Shown: piece after piece, positions 7,388 through 14,646 of the stretch | Layout of the letters: each line of letters starts with the position of its first letter | How positions within the stretch are numbered: position 1 is the first letter of the stretch | Assembly (NCBI GenBank): GCA_021828245.1 | Contig: JAKASC010000027.1 | Location: forward strand, 1 to 15,129 | Origin: Acidobacteriota bacterium | GTDB lineage: Bacteria > Acidobacteriota > Terriglobia > UBA7540 | DNA length: 15,129 nt | Direction of reading: 5' to 3' | Made by a program: the position numbers and the translations under genes | Notes under the pieces: model-generated | The model's database searches: none | What the model was told of the DNA's origin: nothing | Seen by the model: only the letters and a program-made list of their open reading frames with translations

Positions 7388-10327
7388 ATGGAAGAACGGA
7401 ATACTACGCCCATGGAAGCCAAAGGCGTCGGCGTTTCGGTCGAGGGAGCCGTGGGAACTGGCTCGGCGTCCCGTCGAGCCGGTCGCGGTCTCACGTTCAG
7501 TCGCTTCTTCACGCAGCCGGGGGTGTCGCCTTTCAGCGAGGTGGAGTGGGAGCTGCGGACGGCGGCCATCCAGAACGAAAAAGGCCAGACGATTTTCGAG
7601 CAGCGCGGCGTCGAAGTGCCGAAGGATTGGTCCATGACGGCCACGAACATCGTGGCGTCGAAGTATTTTCACGGCAAACTGGGGACGCCGGAGCGCGAGT
7701 CGAGCGTGAAGCAGCTCATCAGCCGTGTGGCGGATACGATTGCCGATTGGGGTGTCGAGGGCGGGTACTTCAAGACTGAGGACGATGCCAAAACGTTTCG
7801 CGATGAGCTGACCCACTTGCTGGTCCGCCAAAAGGCGGCGTTCAATTCGCCGGTCTGGTTCAATTGTGGCTTGTGGCACAAATACCGCCGCAGTTCGCGC
7901 GGGACGGGCTGGTATTATGAGCCGGCCACGGGGGAGATTAAGAAGGAAACCGAGGCCTACCGCCATCCGCAATGCTCCGCCTGCTTCATCAACTCCGTCC
8001 AAGATGACCTCGAAAGCATCTTGAATCTGGCCAAAACGGAAGGGATGCTCTTCAAATGGGGTTCGGGCACGGGCACGAACCTCTCGCCCTTGCGCTCCTC
8101 TCGGGAGACGCTGTCGGGCGGCGGCGTGGCCTCGGGCCCGCTTTCGTTCATGCGCGGCTATGACGCCTTCGCGGGCGTCATCAAGAGCGGCGGCAAGACG
8201 CGGCGCGCCGCCAAGATGGTCATCCTTAACCTAGACCATCCGGACATAGAAGAGTTTATCGAGTCGAAGGCGAAAGAGGAACGCAAGGCCTGGGCGTTGG
8301 TCGAGGCGGGCTATGACGCCTCGCTCGATGGCGAAGCCTACAGCTCCATCTTTTTCCAGAACGCCAACAACAGCGTTCGCGTGACGGACGAATTCATGCA
8401 AGCGGTCGTCGAAGACAAGGACTGGGTGACGCGCAAGGTGACGACAGGCGAGCCGGTCAAGTCCTATCGGGCGCGCGACCTCATGCGTAAGATTGCCGAG
8501 GCGGCCTGGCAGTGCGGCGATCCGGGCATGCAGTTTCATACCACGATTAACAAATGGCACACGTCAAAGGCCACAGCGCCCATCAACGCTTCGAATCCGT
8601 GCTCGGAATATATGTTTCTGGATGACTCCGCCTGCAACCTGGCCTCGCTCAATTTAATGAAGTTTCTCCGGGCGGACGGCGAATTTGATGTGGAAGCCTT
8701 TCGCCATGCCGTGGACATCATGATTACGGCGCAGGAAATTCTTGTGGACAACGCCAGCTATCCGACCGAGAAAATCGCGCGCAACTCGCACGACTTCCGC
8801 CCGCTGGGGCTCGGCTATGCGAATTTGGGAGCGCTATTGATGGCGACCGGCCGGCCCTATGATTCCGACGCGGGGCGCGATTATGCTGCCGCGATTACGG
8901 CGCTCATGCACGGCGAAGCGTATTTGGAATCGTCGCGGATGGCCGCCGAGATGGGGGCGTTCCCCGGCTACCCGGTGAACCGTGATGCTTTTATCGAGGT
9001 CATCTCCATGCACCGCGAGGCTCTAAACGGCATCAACCGACGCAACGTGCCGGAATCGCTCTATGAGGCGGCGCGCAAAGTTTGGGACAAGTGCCTGGAG
9101 AGCGGCATCAAGCACGGCTACCGCAACGCCCAGGTGACGGTGCTGGCGCCCACCGGCACCATCGGCTTCATGATGGATTGCGACACGACGGGCATCGAGC
9201 CGGACCTGGCGCTGGTGAAGTACAAGAAGCTGGTGGGTGGCGGGCTGATCAAGATCGTCAACAACGTGGTGCCGACGGCGCTGTTGCGGCTCGGCTACAC
9301 GGAGGTCGAGGCTTCCGAAATCGTCAACTGGATTGACCAGAACGGGACCATCGAGGGCGCGCCGCACCTGAAGCCGGAGCATTTGCCGGTGTTTGATTGC
9401 TCGCTCAAGCCCGCGAACGGACATCGCGCCATCCATTGGATGGGGCATGTGCGCATGATGGCCGCCGTGCAGCCGTTCATCTCGGGAGCCATTTCGAAGA
9501 CGGTGAATATGCCGGAAGAATCCACCGTGGAAGACATTGAAAAAGCCTACATCGAGGCGTGGCGGCTGGGGCTGAAATCCATCGCCATTTACCGCGACGG
9601 CTCAAAGCACGTGCAACCGCTCAATACGGCGGGCGCCAAGAAGGAATCGGCCGCTGCTTCCCAGCAACCGGAGAAGGCGGAAACTCTCGCGCCGGCCACG
9701 AGCCCGGAGCGACCCAAGGCCTACCGCCGCAAGTTGCCGGACGAGCGCCGCGCCGTTACGCATAAGTTTTCGGTGGGTGGGCACGAAGGCTATCTGACCG
9801 TCGGCCTTTATGAGGACGGGCAGCCGGGCGAAATCTTCATCACCATGGCGAAGGAAGGCTCAACCGTCTCGGGCCTGATGGATTCGTTTGCCACGGCGGT
9901 GTCACTGGCGCTGCAATACGGCGTGCCGCTCAAGGTGCTGTGCGACAAGTTCAGCCATACGCGCTTTGAGCCGAGCGGCTATACGCCGAACCCGGAGATC
10001 AAATACGCCAAGTCAGTGATGGATTATATCTTCCGCTGGCTGGCACTGAAGTTTTTGCCGCGCGACGCCCAGCCGCGCGAAAACGCCAGCGTCGAGCCGC
10101 CAAGCGGCGTGGAAGCGTCGAGAGCCGCGAACCTCGCCACCGAGTTCAGCCGTGCGGCCCGGCCGGGTGAAACTTTGGGCGTCGCCACGGGCATCGTGCA
10201 GCCACAACTGGCCGGCGTCGAGCCAGACGACGACGCTCCCAGTTGCCCCGACTGCGGCGCCATTATGGTCCGTAACGGCGCCTGCTATAGATGCATGAAT
10301 TGCGGAAGCACCAGCGGGTGCTCGTAA
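7388..10327 (+). CDS. nrdJ: Adenosylcobalamin-dependent (class II) ribonucleoside-diphosphate reductase
   Basis: A 979-residue protein making deoxyribonucleotides with a B12-derived radical, independent of oxygen. The N-terminus (GLTFSRFFTQPGVSPFSEVEWELR) is typical of NrdJ. The active-site set is visible: CSACF with C196/C199; NPCSEYMFLDDSACNL with C405 (expected thiyl-radical cysteine), E407 and C416 (redox partner); and the phosphate-binding loop LAPTGTIGF from L586, followed by DTTGIEP. The catalytic barrel ends near RDGSK (736-740). After a low-complexity linker comes a TSCPD domain (about 790-885: GYLTVGLYEDGQPGEIFI..KEGS). The extreme C-terminus is a cysteine-rich tail with C953, C956, C966, C969, C972 and C978, probably a zinc ribbon plus mobile reducing thiols. 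AGGGAGG lies 8 nt before the ATG. Full length for the family, with no missing catalytic residue. Confidence 0.96.
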   Translation: MEERNTTPMEAKGVGVSVEGAVGTGSASRRAGRGLTFSRFFTQPGVSPFSEVEWELRTAAIQNEKGQTIFEQRGVEVPKDWSMTATNIVASKYFHGKLGTPERESSVKQLISRVADTIADWGVEGGYFKTEDDAKTFRDELTHLLVRQKAAFNSPVWFNCGLWHKYRRSSRGTGWYYEPATGEIKKETEAYRHPQCSACFINSVQDDLESILNLAKTEGMLFKWGSGTGTNLSPLRSSRETLSGGGVASGPLSFMRGYDAFAGVIKSGGKTRRAAKMVILNLDHPDIEEFIESKAKEERKAWALVEAGYDASLDGEAYSSIFFQNANNSVRVTDEFMQAVVEDKDWVTRKVTTGEPVKSYRARDLMRKIAEAAWQCGDPGMQFHTTINKWHTSKATAPINASNPCSEYMFLDDSACNLASLNLMKFLRADGEFDVEAFRHAVDIMITAQEILVDNASYPTEKIARNSHDFRPLGLGYANLGALLMATGRPYDSDAGRDYAAAITALMHGEAYLESSRMAAEMGAFPGYPVNRDAFIEVISMHREALNGINRRNVPESLYEAARKVWDKCLESGIKHGYRNAQVTVLAPTGTIGFMMDCDTTGIEPDLALVKYKKLVGGGLIKIVNNVVPTALLRLGYTEVEASEIVNWIDQNGTIEGAPHLKPEHLPVFDCSLKPANGHRAIHWMGHVRMMAAVQPFISGAISKTVNMPEESTVEDIEKAYIEAWRLGLKSIAIYRDGSKHVQPLNTAGAKKESAAASQQPEKAETLAPATSPERPKAYRRKLPDERRAVTHKFSVGGHEGYLTVGLYEDGQPGEIFITMAKEGSTVSGLMDSFATAVSLALQYGVPLKVLCDKFSHTRFEPSGYTPNPEIKYAKSVMDYIFRWLALKFLPRDAQPRENASVEPPSGVEASRAANLATEFSRAARPGETLGVATGIVQPQLAGVEPDDDAPSCPDCGAIMVRNGACYRCMNCGSTSGCS

Positions 10328-10348
10328 AGGCTACCGGGAGGATCGCCA

Positions 10349-10897
10349 TTGGCTGCAACCGTCATTCTTCGCTGGATGGACACAGCGAGCGCGACAAACT
10401 GGATCCTGCTGGCGAACCTGGCCGCCGTTGGAGCTTACGTGTGGCTGACCTGGGGCATAAAGAGGGCGTCCAATGAACAGAGCGAGAGCCTTTCGAAGCC
10501 AATCCTCGCGCTCCGAGGAGCTGTAACCATCGAGAGAAACTCGCCGGCGGTCGGGTTGCCGGAGACGGTTGCGCGTGCCGTCCCTGACGAGAACGGGTAT
10601 TACGAGCTTATCAACATCGGCAACGGCCCGGCAGTCCACGTAGCCTGCACCATTCGCTCCCCAAACCTTCCCGGCGATGCGCCGCAGAGCGTCTCTGCTC
10701 CTTACCTCGAAGCGAAGGAGCACCTGACATTGCCGCTCAGCACCAGAATGCTATCGCTGGGGAACCCCGACGCTGGCTACCCTCGGCGCTCGATCAGGTG
10801 TTGCTACGCGAGCCTCGCGGAGAACAAGTATGAATCCATAATCGAGCTTAAGGGGGAAAGAATTGAGAGCTTCAGATTCCGCAGAGGGGGTCACTAA
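10349..10897 (+). CDS. Unknown small membrane-anchored protein, first gene of an MNT-HEPN module
   Basis: A 182-residue protein with one membrane span (about 17-36: NWILLANLAAVGAYVWLTWG), followed by basic KRAS, so the rest is probably cytoplasmic. The C-terminal part has a beta-rich stretch NGYYELINIGNGPAVHVACTIR (82-103), a pattern I have seen in other uncharacterised anchored proteins but cannot name. It ends with FRFRRGGH. The start is a TTG with GGGAGG about 7 nt upstream; an ATG at 10376 would cut off part of the lead-in but keep the span. It begins 21 bp after nrdJ and ends 5 bp before the nucleotidyltransferase gene, so it is almost certainly co-transcribed with that gene. Function unknown. 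Confidence 0.65.
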   Translation: MAATVILRWMDTASATNWILLANLAAVGAYVWLTWGIKRASNEQSESLSKPILALRGAVTIERNSPAVGLPETVARAVPDENGYYELINIGNGPAVHVACTIRSPNLPGDAPQSVSAPYLEAKEHLTLPLSTRMLSLGNPDAGYPRRSIRCCYASLAENKYESIIELKGERIESFRFRRGGH

Positions 10898-10902
10898 CAG
10901 CG

Positions 10903-11787
10903 GTGCTAGCCCTGAGTTCTTACTCGCCGAAGATGGAAGAACGGCTCCGCCAAAACATCGCGGAGCGGTTCGGGGCTGAATCACGAGGCTTGATGCATGG
11001 CAGGTTTGTCCTGGGCGAGCCTGCCAGCGGCTTGTCCGTGCAGCGCGTGTTCTCGGGCGCCGGCTGCTTCGTGCTGTTCGAATGGGCTGACTGGCCTGTG
11101 AACCTACAGGCGGAGTTGGGAGCACGTGTCGAGGAATTCCACAGAGACTGGCCGCATCTGACGCGCGTCACGCCGGGGTGCGCCGAGTGGAGCGCGATTC
11201 TCGGCGGAGTCGAGAGCGATCCGGCTTCGGCGCGGCAAGTTGGCGAGATTTTCAGGAACCGCTGGGGAGAGGCTTCAGTTGCGTGGGTGGTGAGCGAACG
11301 CGACCTAAGAGGGAGGAGTAAGGCTTTGGTCAGCACGAGCGACCTCGGAGAAATCGGCTTCGAGTTTTCCTGGCGAGGCATCGGCGTCTGGGCCTTTGGG
11401 GCCGCGGACCGCCAAACGCTCAGACCGGTCATGGATGACCTGCACCGCTGGGCAAGCGGCAGGGTTCAGCCCATCTTGGACACGCTCATGCACAAGCTGC
11501 AGGAGCTCTATGGCGACCGTTTCCGTGGGCTGTATGTCTTCGGCTCCTACGCGCGGCCCGATGCGGGAATTGAGCTGCCGATAGATTCCGACCTCGATAT
11601 CGCCTTGCTGCTCTCCGAGATGGAAAACCGTTACGACGAGATGGCTCGCATCAGCGAGGTCGTGTCAGACCTGTCGCTCGAACACGGGCTTGTGATCTCA
11701 GTTGTCCCGATTCGCGAGGCGGACTTCAGGGAAGGTAGGACGAATTTTACGAGGGTTATCTCTGAGTACGCAATTCCGGTCGAATGA
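10903..11787 (+). CDS. MNT-type nucleotidyltransferase with a large N-terminal extension (putative antitoxin)
   Basis: A 294-residue protein. The C-terminal ~105 residues are a minimal nucleotidyltransferase: GSYARPDAG (214-222) and PIDSDLDIALL (226-236), with D230 and D232 as metal ligands. In the last strand, VISVVPIREADF, the third acidic residue of active enzymes appears to be serine or valine, as I recall for other MNTs paired with COG1895-type HEPN proteins. Residues 1-183 are unusual: ordinary MNT antitoxins are about 100 residues, and this extension (GLMHGRFVLG, FVLFEWADWPVN, WGEASVAWVVSERDLRG, FSWRGIGVWAFGA) shows no motif I know. By family knowledge MNT antitoxins can AMPylate and silence the partner HEPN toxin. 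The GTG start at 10903 follows AGGGGG; an ATG at 10933 is the alternative. The stop overlaps the HEPN start (ATGA). Confidence 0.82.
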   Translation: MLALSSYSPKMEERLRQNIAERFGAESRGLMHGRFVLGEPASGLSVQRVFSGAGCFVLFEWADWPVNLQAELGARVEEFHRDWPHLTRVTPGCAEWSAILGGVESDPASARQVGEIFRNRWGEASVAWVVSERDLRGRSKALVSTSDLGEIGFEFSWRGIGVWAFGAADRQTLRPVMDDLHRWASGRVQPILDTLMHKLQELYGDRFRGLYVFGSYARPDAGIELPIDSDLDIALLLSEMENRYDEMARISEVVSDLSLEHGLVISVVPIREADFREGRTNFTRVISEYAIPVE

Positions 11788-12173
11788 AGAGCGAAGCCGA
11801 CGCGCACATTCGTCTTGCGGTGGAGATGCTTCGGGAGGCTGAGATGGACTTGGTGAACGGTTTTCCGCGAGGGTCTGCCAACGGGGCGTATTTGGCGATG
11901 GAGCACGCTGCAAGAGCCATGTTGCTGGCCGACGGTCAGCGGGCGAGGAAGCATCAGGAAGTCATTGGGTTGTTCGGCGCGGTCTTCGCCAAGTCAAAGC
12001 GCGTGGACCCGAAGTTTCACCGCTATCTCATTGATGACTTCGACTTAAGGAACGTTGCGGAGTACGACCCGCTGCCTGAACCGCCGGTCAGCCCAGAGCG
12101 GGCGGTACAATCGCTTGAGCACGCGCGCGAGTTTATCGCTATGGCAAAGAAATTTCTTGAGGAGCCAAGGTAG
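11784..12173 (+). CDS. HEPN domain protein (UPF0332/COG1895-like), putative toxin
   Basis: A 129-residue all-helical protein. It shows the UPF0332 pattern: ANGAYLAMEHAARAMLLADG (32-51, normally NRAYYAMFHAARALL), KHQEVIGLFGAVFAK (56-70), VDPKFHRYLIDDFDLRNVAEYDP (74-96), and a final helix SPERAVQSLEHAREFIAMAKKFL. The HEPN core motif is R89-x4-Y94 (RNVAEY) and not Rx4-6H, as is usual in this subgroup; H57 and H41 are also present. HEPN partners of MNT proteins act as ribonuclease toxins in characterised pairs; activity here is inferred. The ATG overlaps the upstream stop by 4 nt, implying translational coupling so that the nucleotidyltransferase is made first. A terminator follows about 90 bp later. 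Confidence 0.85.
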   Translation: MKSEADAHIRLAVEMLREAEMDLVNGFPRGSANGAYLAMEHAARAMLLADGQRARKHQEVIGLFGAVFAKSKRVDPKFHRYLIDDFDLRNVAEYDPLPEPPVSPERAVQSLEHAREFIAMAKKFLEEPR

Positions 12174-12262
12174 CCGCGGTCACGCTCTCCTGGCGGCGGG
12201 CTTTTGGAGGGACCGAGCAACCTTTGAGCGAATTTTGGATTCGTATGCACAGCACGGCAAGA

Positions 12263-12304
12263 AGGAGGGGCTGTTTCCGGGCGGGAGCAGCCCCTTCTGT
12301 TTTA
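12263..12304 (+). terminator. Rho-independent terminator closing the MNT-HEPN module
   Basis: An 11-bp stem (AGGAGGGGCTG at 12263-12273 with CAGCCCCTTCT at 12288-12298, one G-T pair) and a 14-nt loop are followed by GTTTTAT. It lies 90 bp behind the HEPN stop and 36 bp ahead of the next start, so it could also act as an attenuator for the downstream gene. The segment 12174-12262 shows no gene. Confidence 0.75.
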
Positions 12305-12339
12305 TCCAATCGCAGGCGCGCCAGGAAAAGGAGGAAGGG

Positions 12340-12585
12340 ATGAACGTGCAGGAAGCGCTGTACGCGATTTGCACGACGGGTAAGGGTCGTTGCTGGTACT
12401 GTGACGCGCGACTGCCGGGCGGCGATGAGGCAATCCGCGCCGGCTGGGACGTGCAACGTTTGGACGACCACCCCGTACCCAGCATCATCCTGGTTTGCCC
12501 CACCTGCCTTCGGCTAAAAACCGAACTGGGCGAAGTCGAGTTTTTGCGCACGCTCCCGCATCGGTTGAGCGGCGTTCCTTGTTAA
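12340..12585 (+). CDS. Small two-knuckle zinc protein, possibly a degenerate HNH/treble-clef fold
   Basis: An 81-residue protein. GRCWYCDARLPGG (residues 16-28) and VCPTCLRLKTELG (52-64) supply two CxxC pairs about 30 residues apart, enough to bind one zinc. Between them DVQRLDDHPVPSIIL contains a DDH-P element. This arrangement (CxYC ... DH.vP ... CxxC...K) resembles the HNH/treble-clef nucleases and could be a shortened relative, but the second histidine/asparagine of an active HNH site is not evident, so activity is doubtful. The ATG at 12340 is well supported by AAAGGAGGAAG 4-12 nt upstream; the frame is open further left to 12055 but overlaps the HEPN gene and is rejected. It is separated from the MNT-HEPN genes by a terminator. 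Confidence 0.65.
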   Translation: MNVQEALYAICTTGKGRCWYCDARLPGGDEAIRAGWDVQRLDDHPVPSIILVCPTCLRLKTELGEVEFLRTLPHRLSGVPC

Positions 12586-12633
12586 GGTTTGCCTAGCCGG
12601 ACGACCCCCTGCTGCCGAGCGACCGAGGATCCG

Positions 12634-12936
12634 ATGGATGATGCCCGCATCAAGCGTTATTTCCTCGAGCAGGTTCAGGCGCTGGTAGAGCGCTCAGCCA
12701 AGGAGTCAGAAGGTTTTCTGGCTTACTTCGCCGACCACGCGCCGCGCGACGAGGAGATTCTGGCACTGGTTGCGGTGAGCACGATGCTGTCCGGACAATA
12801 TCGTCTGTCGGATCGCTTTCCGGCGCCCGCCGAAGCCCTTGCTGCGCTTTCGCATGAAGCCCGAGGGGAGATTTGCGAGGCTTTCCGCAGTGCCATGAAA
12901 GCTCCCCGCCAACAGCCTCTCATTTCCGCGGCGTAA
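12634..12936 (+). CDS. Unknown small helical protein
   Basis: A 100-residue, mostly helical, acidic protein without cysteine motifs or membrane spans. Segments such as RIKRYFLEQVQALVERSAKESEGFLAYF and EEILALVAVSTMLSG look like amphipathic helices. I recognise no family. The ATG at 12634 follows CGAGGA with suitable spacing; the frame also has a TTG at 12589, giving 15 extra residues that look non-native (PSRTTPCCRATED). It begins 48 bp after the small zinc protein on the same strand, so the two may be co-transcribed. The end converges on the Gfo/Idh/MocA gene with 135 bp between, in which GGCAA-(8 nt)-TTGCC with a T-run (12960-12977) may act as a weak terminator. Confidence 0.5.
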   Translation: MDDARIKRYFLEQVQALVERSAKESEGFLAYFADHAPRDEEILALVAVSTMLSGQYRLSDRFPAPAEALAALSHEARGEICEAFRSAMKAPRQQPLISAA

Positions 12937-13071
12937 GCGGACCCTCAGCCACCCCGTAAGGCAACTTCTTTTTTGCCATCGCAAGCGCTATGGCCGGCGT
13001 TGGGTGCGGCCGCCGTGAAAGGTGAATGACGAGGCTCATCGCACGCGACCCATCGGTGTTTTTCGCCTGAC

Positions 13072-14442
13072 CTACGCTTTTACGATTTCGCGCTGATGGA
13101 CATCCCACACGGCGATGCACTGGTTGAAATAGGAGAAGTTCGCCATGTGGCAGGCGATGGCGGCGGCGTTGGCAAACTCCGGCCCCTCGACGGAGGGTTG
13201 GCGCGTGCGCACCGATTGGAAGAAATTCCACAAGTGATCCCGCGTGTCGTCGTAGCGCGGGGGAGCCTCGTATCCAATCACCTGGGAAGCTTGAGCGGTG
13301 CCGGGAGCTTGGTCGTGCCGAGCATGCCACTTTTTGGAGTAAGCGGCGGCCATCGGATGCGGCCAAGCCGGGGTGCAGGGGCTGTGGTCCTTGCCATCCT
13401 GCGGCGAAATGGTGAACCCGGATGGATTTTCGATGCCGTTGAGGTGCACGATGCCGCGCGACCCGAGAAAACGATAGACTTCGGGGTCATCGGTGTTCAA
13501 GGTGACGCGGAGCGTGACGCGGAAGCCGGGGTAATCGTAGGTGGTGGTGAGGACATCGGGCACGTCGCGCCCATCATGCCAGCGGAACAAGCCGCCGGTT
13601 GAAAGCGCGCGCCTGGGCGGCTCCATCACGCCGAGCACAAAATGGATGCCAGTGAGCATGTGGATGAATAAATCACCCGACACCCCTTCGCCGTAAACCT
13701 GCCAGCACCGCCAGCGCGCCCAGTGCTCCTTGTTGAACGGAATTTTGGGCGCCGGGCCGAGCCAGGTTTCCCAATCGAGGGTTTGCGGTGAAAGATCGGG
13801 AGGAATACCGTACTCCCACGCTCCGCAAGGGTTATTCCGCCCAAGCGATGATTCAATGAGGCAAAGGTCACCGACCACATTCTGGGCGAGCAGCTCTTTG
13901 AGCTTTTGATAGACCACGGAGCTCGGCTCTTGGCTCCCGCATTGCACAATACGACGAGCGCTTTCGGCGGCGGCGATGATTTCAAAACCTTCAGGGACTT
14001 CGTGGGTCATGGGCTTTTCCACGTAAATGTCCTTGCCGGCACTCACGGCGTCCAGGACGATTCGTTTGTGCCAGTGGTCGGGCACGGCGGCGACGACACA
14101 ATCAATGTCCTTGTTGTCGAGAATGTCCTGATAGCGCTTGGTGACGGGAAGGTCGGCGCCGCCGATTTCCTTGGCCAAGGTCACTCGGCCGTCCCAGAGG
14201 TCACAGCCCATGGCGCACTCAACACCGGGAAGACCAATCGAGGTTGCCATTAGGTAAGCACCGCGCATGCCCACGCCAATCATCCCAAAACGAACCCGGT
14301 CGCTCGCGGCAACGGGTCGCGTCGGTGAAGGAATCGGGGAAGCATCCAGCCGCCAGGCTTTGCCGCCCAGGGCGCCAGTGGCCAACGTTGTGGCCGCGGT
14401 TCTTCCCATAAAATCCCGCCGCGAAATCTTTTTCATACCCAT
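13072..14442 (-). CDS. Tat-exported Gfo/Idh/MocA family oxidoreductase
   Basis: A 456-residue protein. It opens with a twin-arginine signal (KKISRRDFMGRTAATTLATGALGG, with SRRDFM at 7-12), predicting export of the folded, cofactor-loaded enzyme. The Rossmann NAD(P) domain follows (RVRFGMIGVGMRGAYL, with GVGMRG at 56-61), then VAAVPDHWHKRIVLDAVSAGKDIYVEKPM; E142-K143-P144 is the family's catalytic-lysine motif. The C-terminal half carries SGDLFIHMLTGIHFVLGVM (255-273) with candidate substrate-side H261 and H267, and NPSGFTI. Members oxidise or reduce sugars and sugar derivatives; Tat-exported versions are abundant in Planctomycetota and Verrucomicrobiota. The substrate is unknown. The first ATG (14442) follows AAGGAG at 8-9 nt; an ATG two codons later is also possible. 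It stands alone, with no other sugar-catabolic genes in view. Confidence 0.92.
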   Translation of the reverse strand: MGMKKISRRDFMGRTAATTLATGALGGKAWRLDASPIPSPTRPVAASDRVRFGMIGVGMRGAYLMATSIGLPGVECAMGCDLWDGRVTLAKEIGGADLPVTKRYQDILDNKDIDCVVAAVPDHWHKRIVLDAVSAGKDIYVEKPMTHEVPEGFEIIAAAESARRIVQCGSQEPSSVVYQKLKELLAQNVVGDLCLIESSLGRNNPCGAWEYGIPPDLSPQTLDWETWLGPAPKIPFNKEHWARWRCWQVYGEGVSGDLFIHMLTGIHFVLGVMEPPRRALSTGGLFRWHDGRDVPDVLTTTYDYPGFRVTLRVTLNTDDPEVYRFLGSRGIVHLNGIENPSGFTISPQDGKDHSPCTPAWPHPMAAAYSKKWHARHDQAPGTAQASQVIGYEAPPRYDDTRDHLWNFFQSVRTRQPSVEGPEFANAAAIACHMANFSYFNQCIAVWDVHQREIVKA

Positions 14443-14447
14443 CGGAT

Positions 14448-14453
14448 CACTCT
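14448..14453 (-). promoter_or_regulatory. Ribosome binding site deciding the oxidoreductase start
   Basis: On the minus strand TATAAGGAGAGTGATCCG precedes ATGGGTATGAAA. The AAGGAG core is spaced better for the first ATG (14442) than for the second (14436). Confidence 0.6.
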
Positions 14454-14526
14454 CCTTATAAACACCAATTGCTATTTAGGACCTCCCAGCTCAACTGGGC
14501 ACCGCTCAATCCATTGGGCAGTTTAG

Positions 14527-14646
14527 TGTTGCGGGGCGCCGGATGCAATGGAAACATAAGTGGCGGCAAAGCCCCACCGCGAAGGCCGCCGCCCGTTCGC
14601 GCGAGGCTGAGACCACGCGGAGCCGATAGAGGGGCGCCCCGCTGCA
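14527..14646. repeat. GC-rich imperfect inverted repeat with nested stem
   Basis: TGTTGCGGGGCGCC (14527-14540) is matched in reverse complement at 12 of 14 positions by GGCGCCCCGCTGCA (14633-14646). Between the arms a second perfect pair, GGCGGC (14562-14567) and GCCGCC (14585-14590), can form an inner stem. The right arm overlaps a ten-base palindrome GGGGCGCCCC (14631-14640), and GTTAG-ct-CTAAC follows at 14663-14674. It could be a small non-autonomous mobile repeat or a structured RNA. Only the repeats themselves are seen. Confidence 0.4.

Noticed and set aside
7546..9765. Several frames inside nrdJ on both strands
   Set aside because: All are shadows of the single long, well-conserved nrdJ reading frame.
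12055..12339. Upstream extension of the 81-residue zinc protein
   Set aside because: The frame runs through the HEPN gene and the terminator. The strong AAAGGAGG just before 12340 fixes the start.
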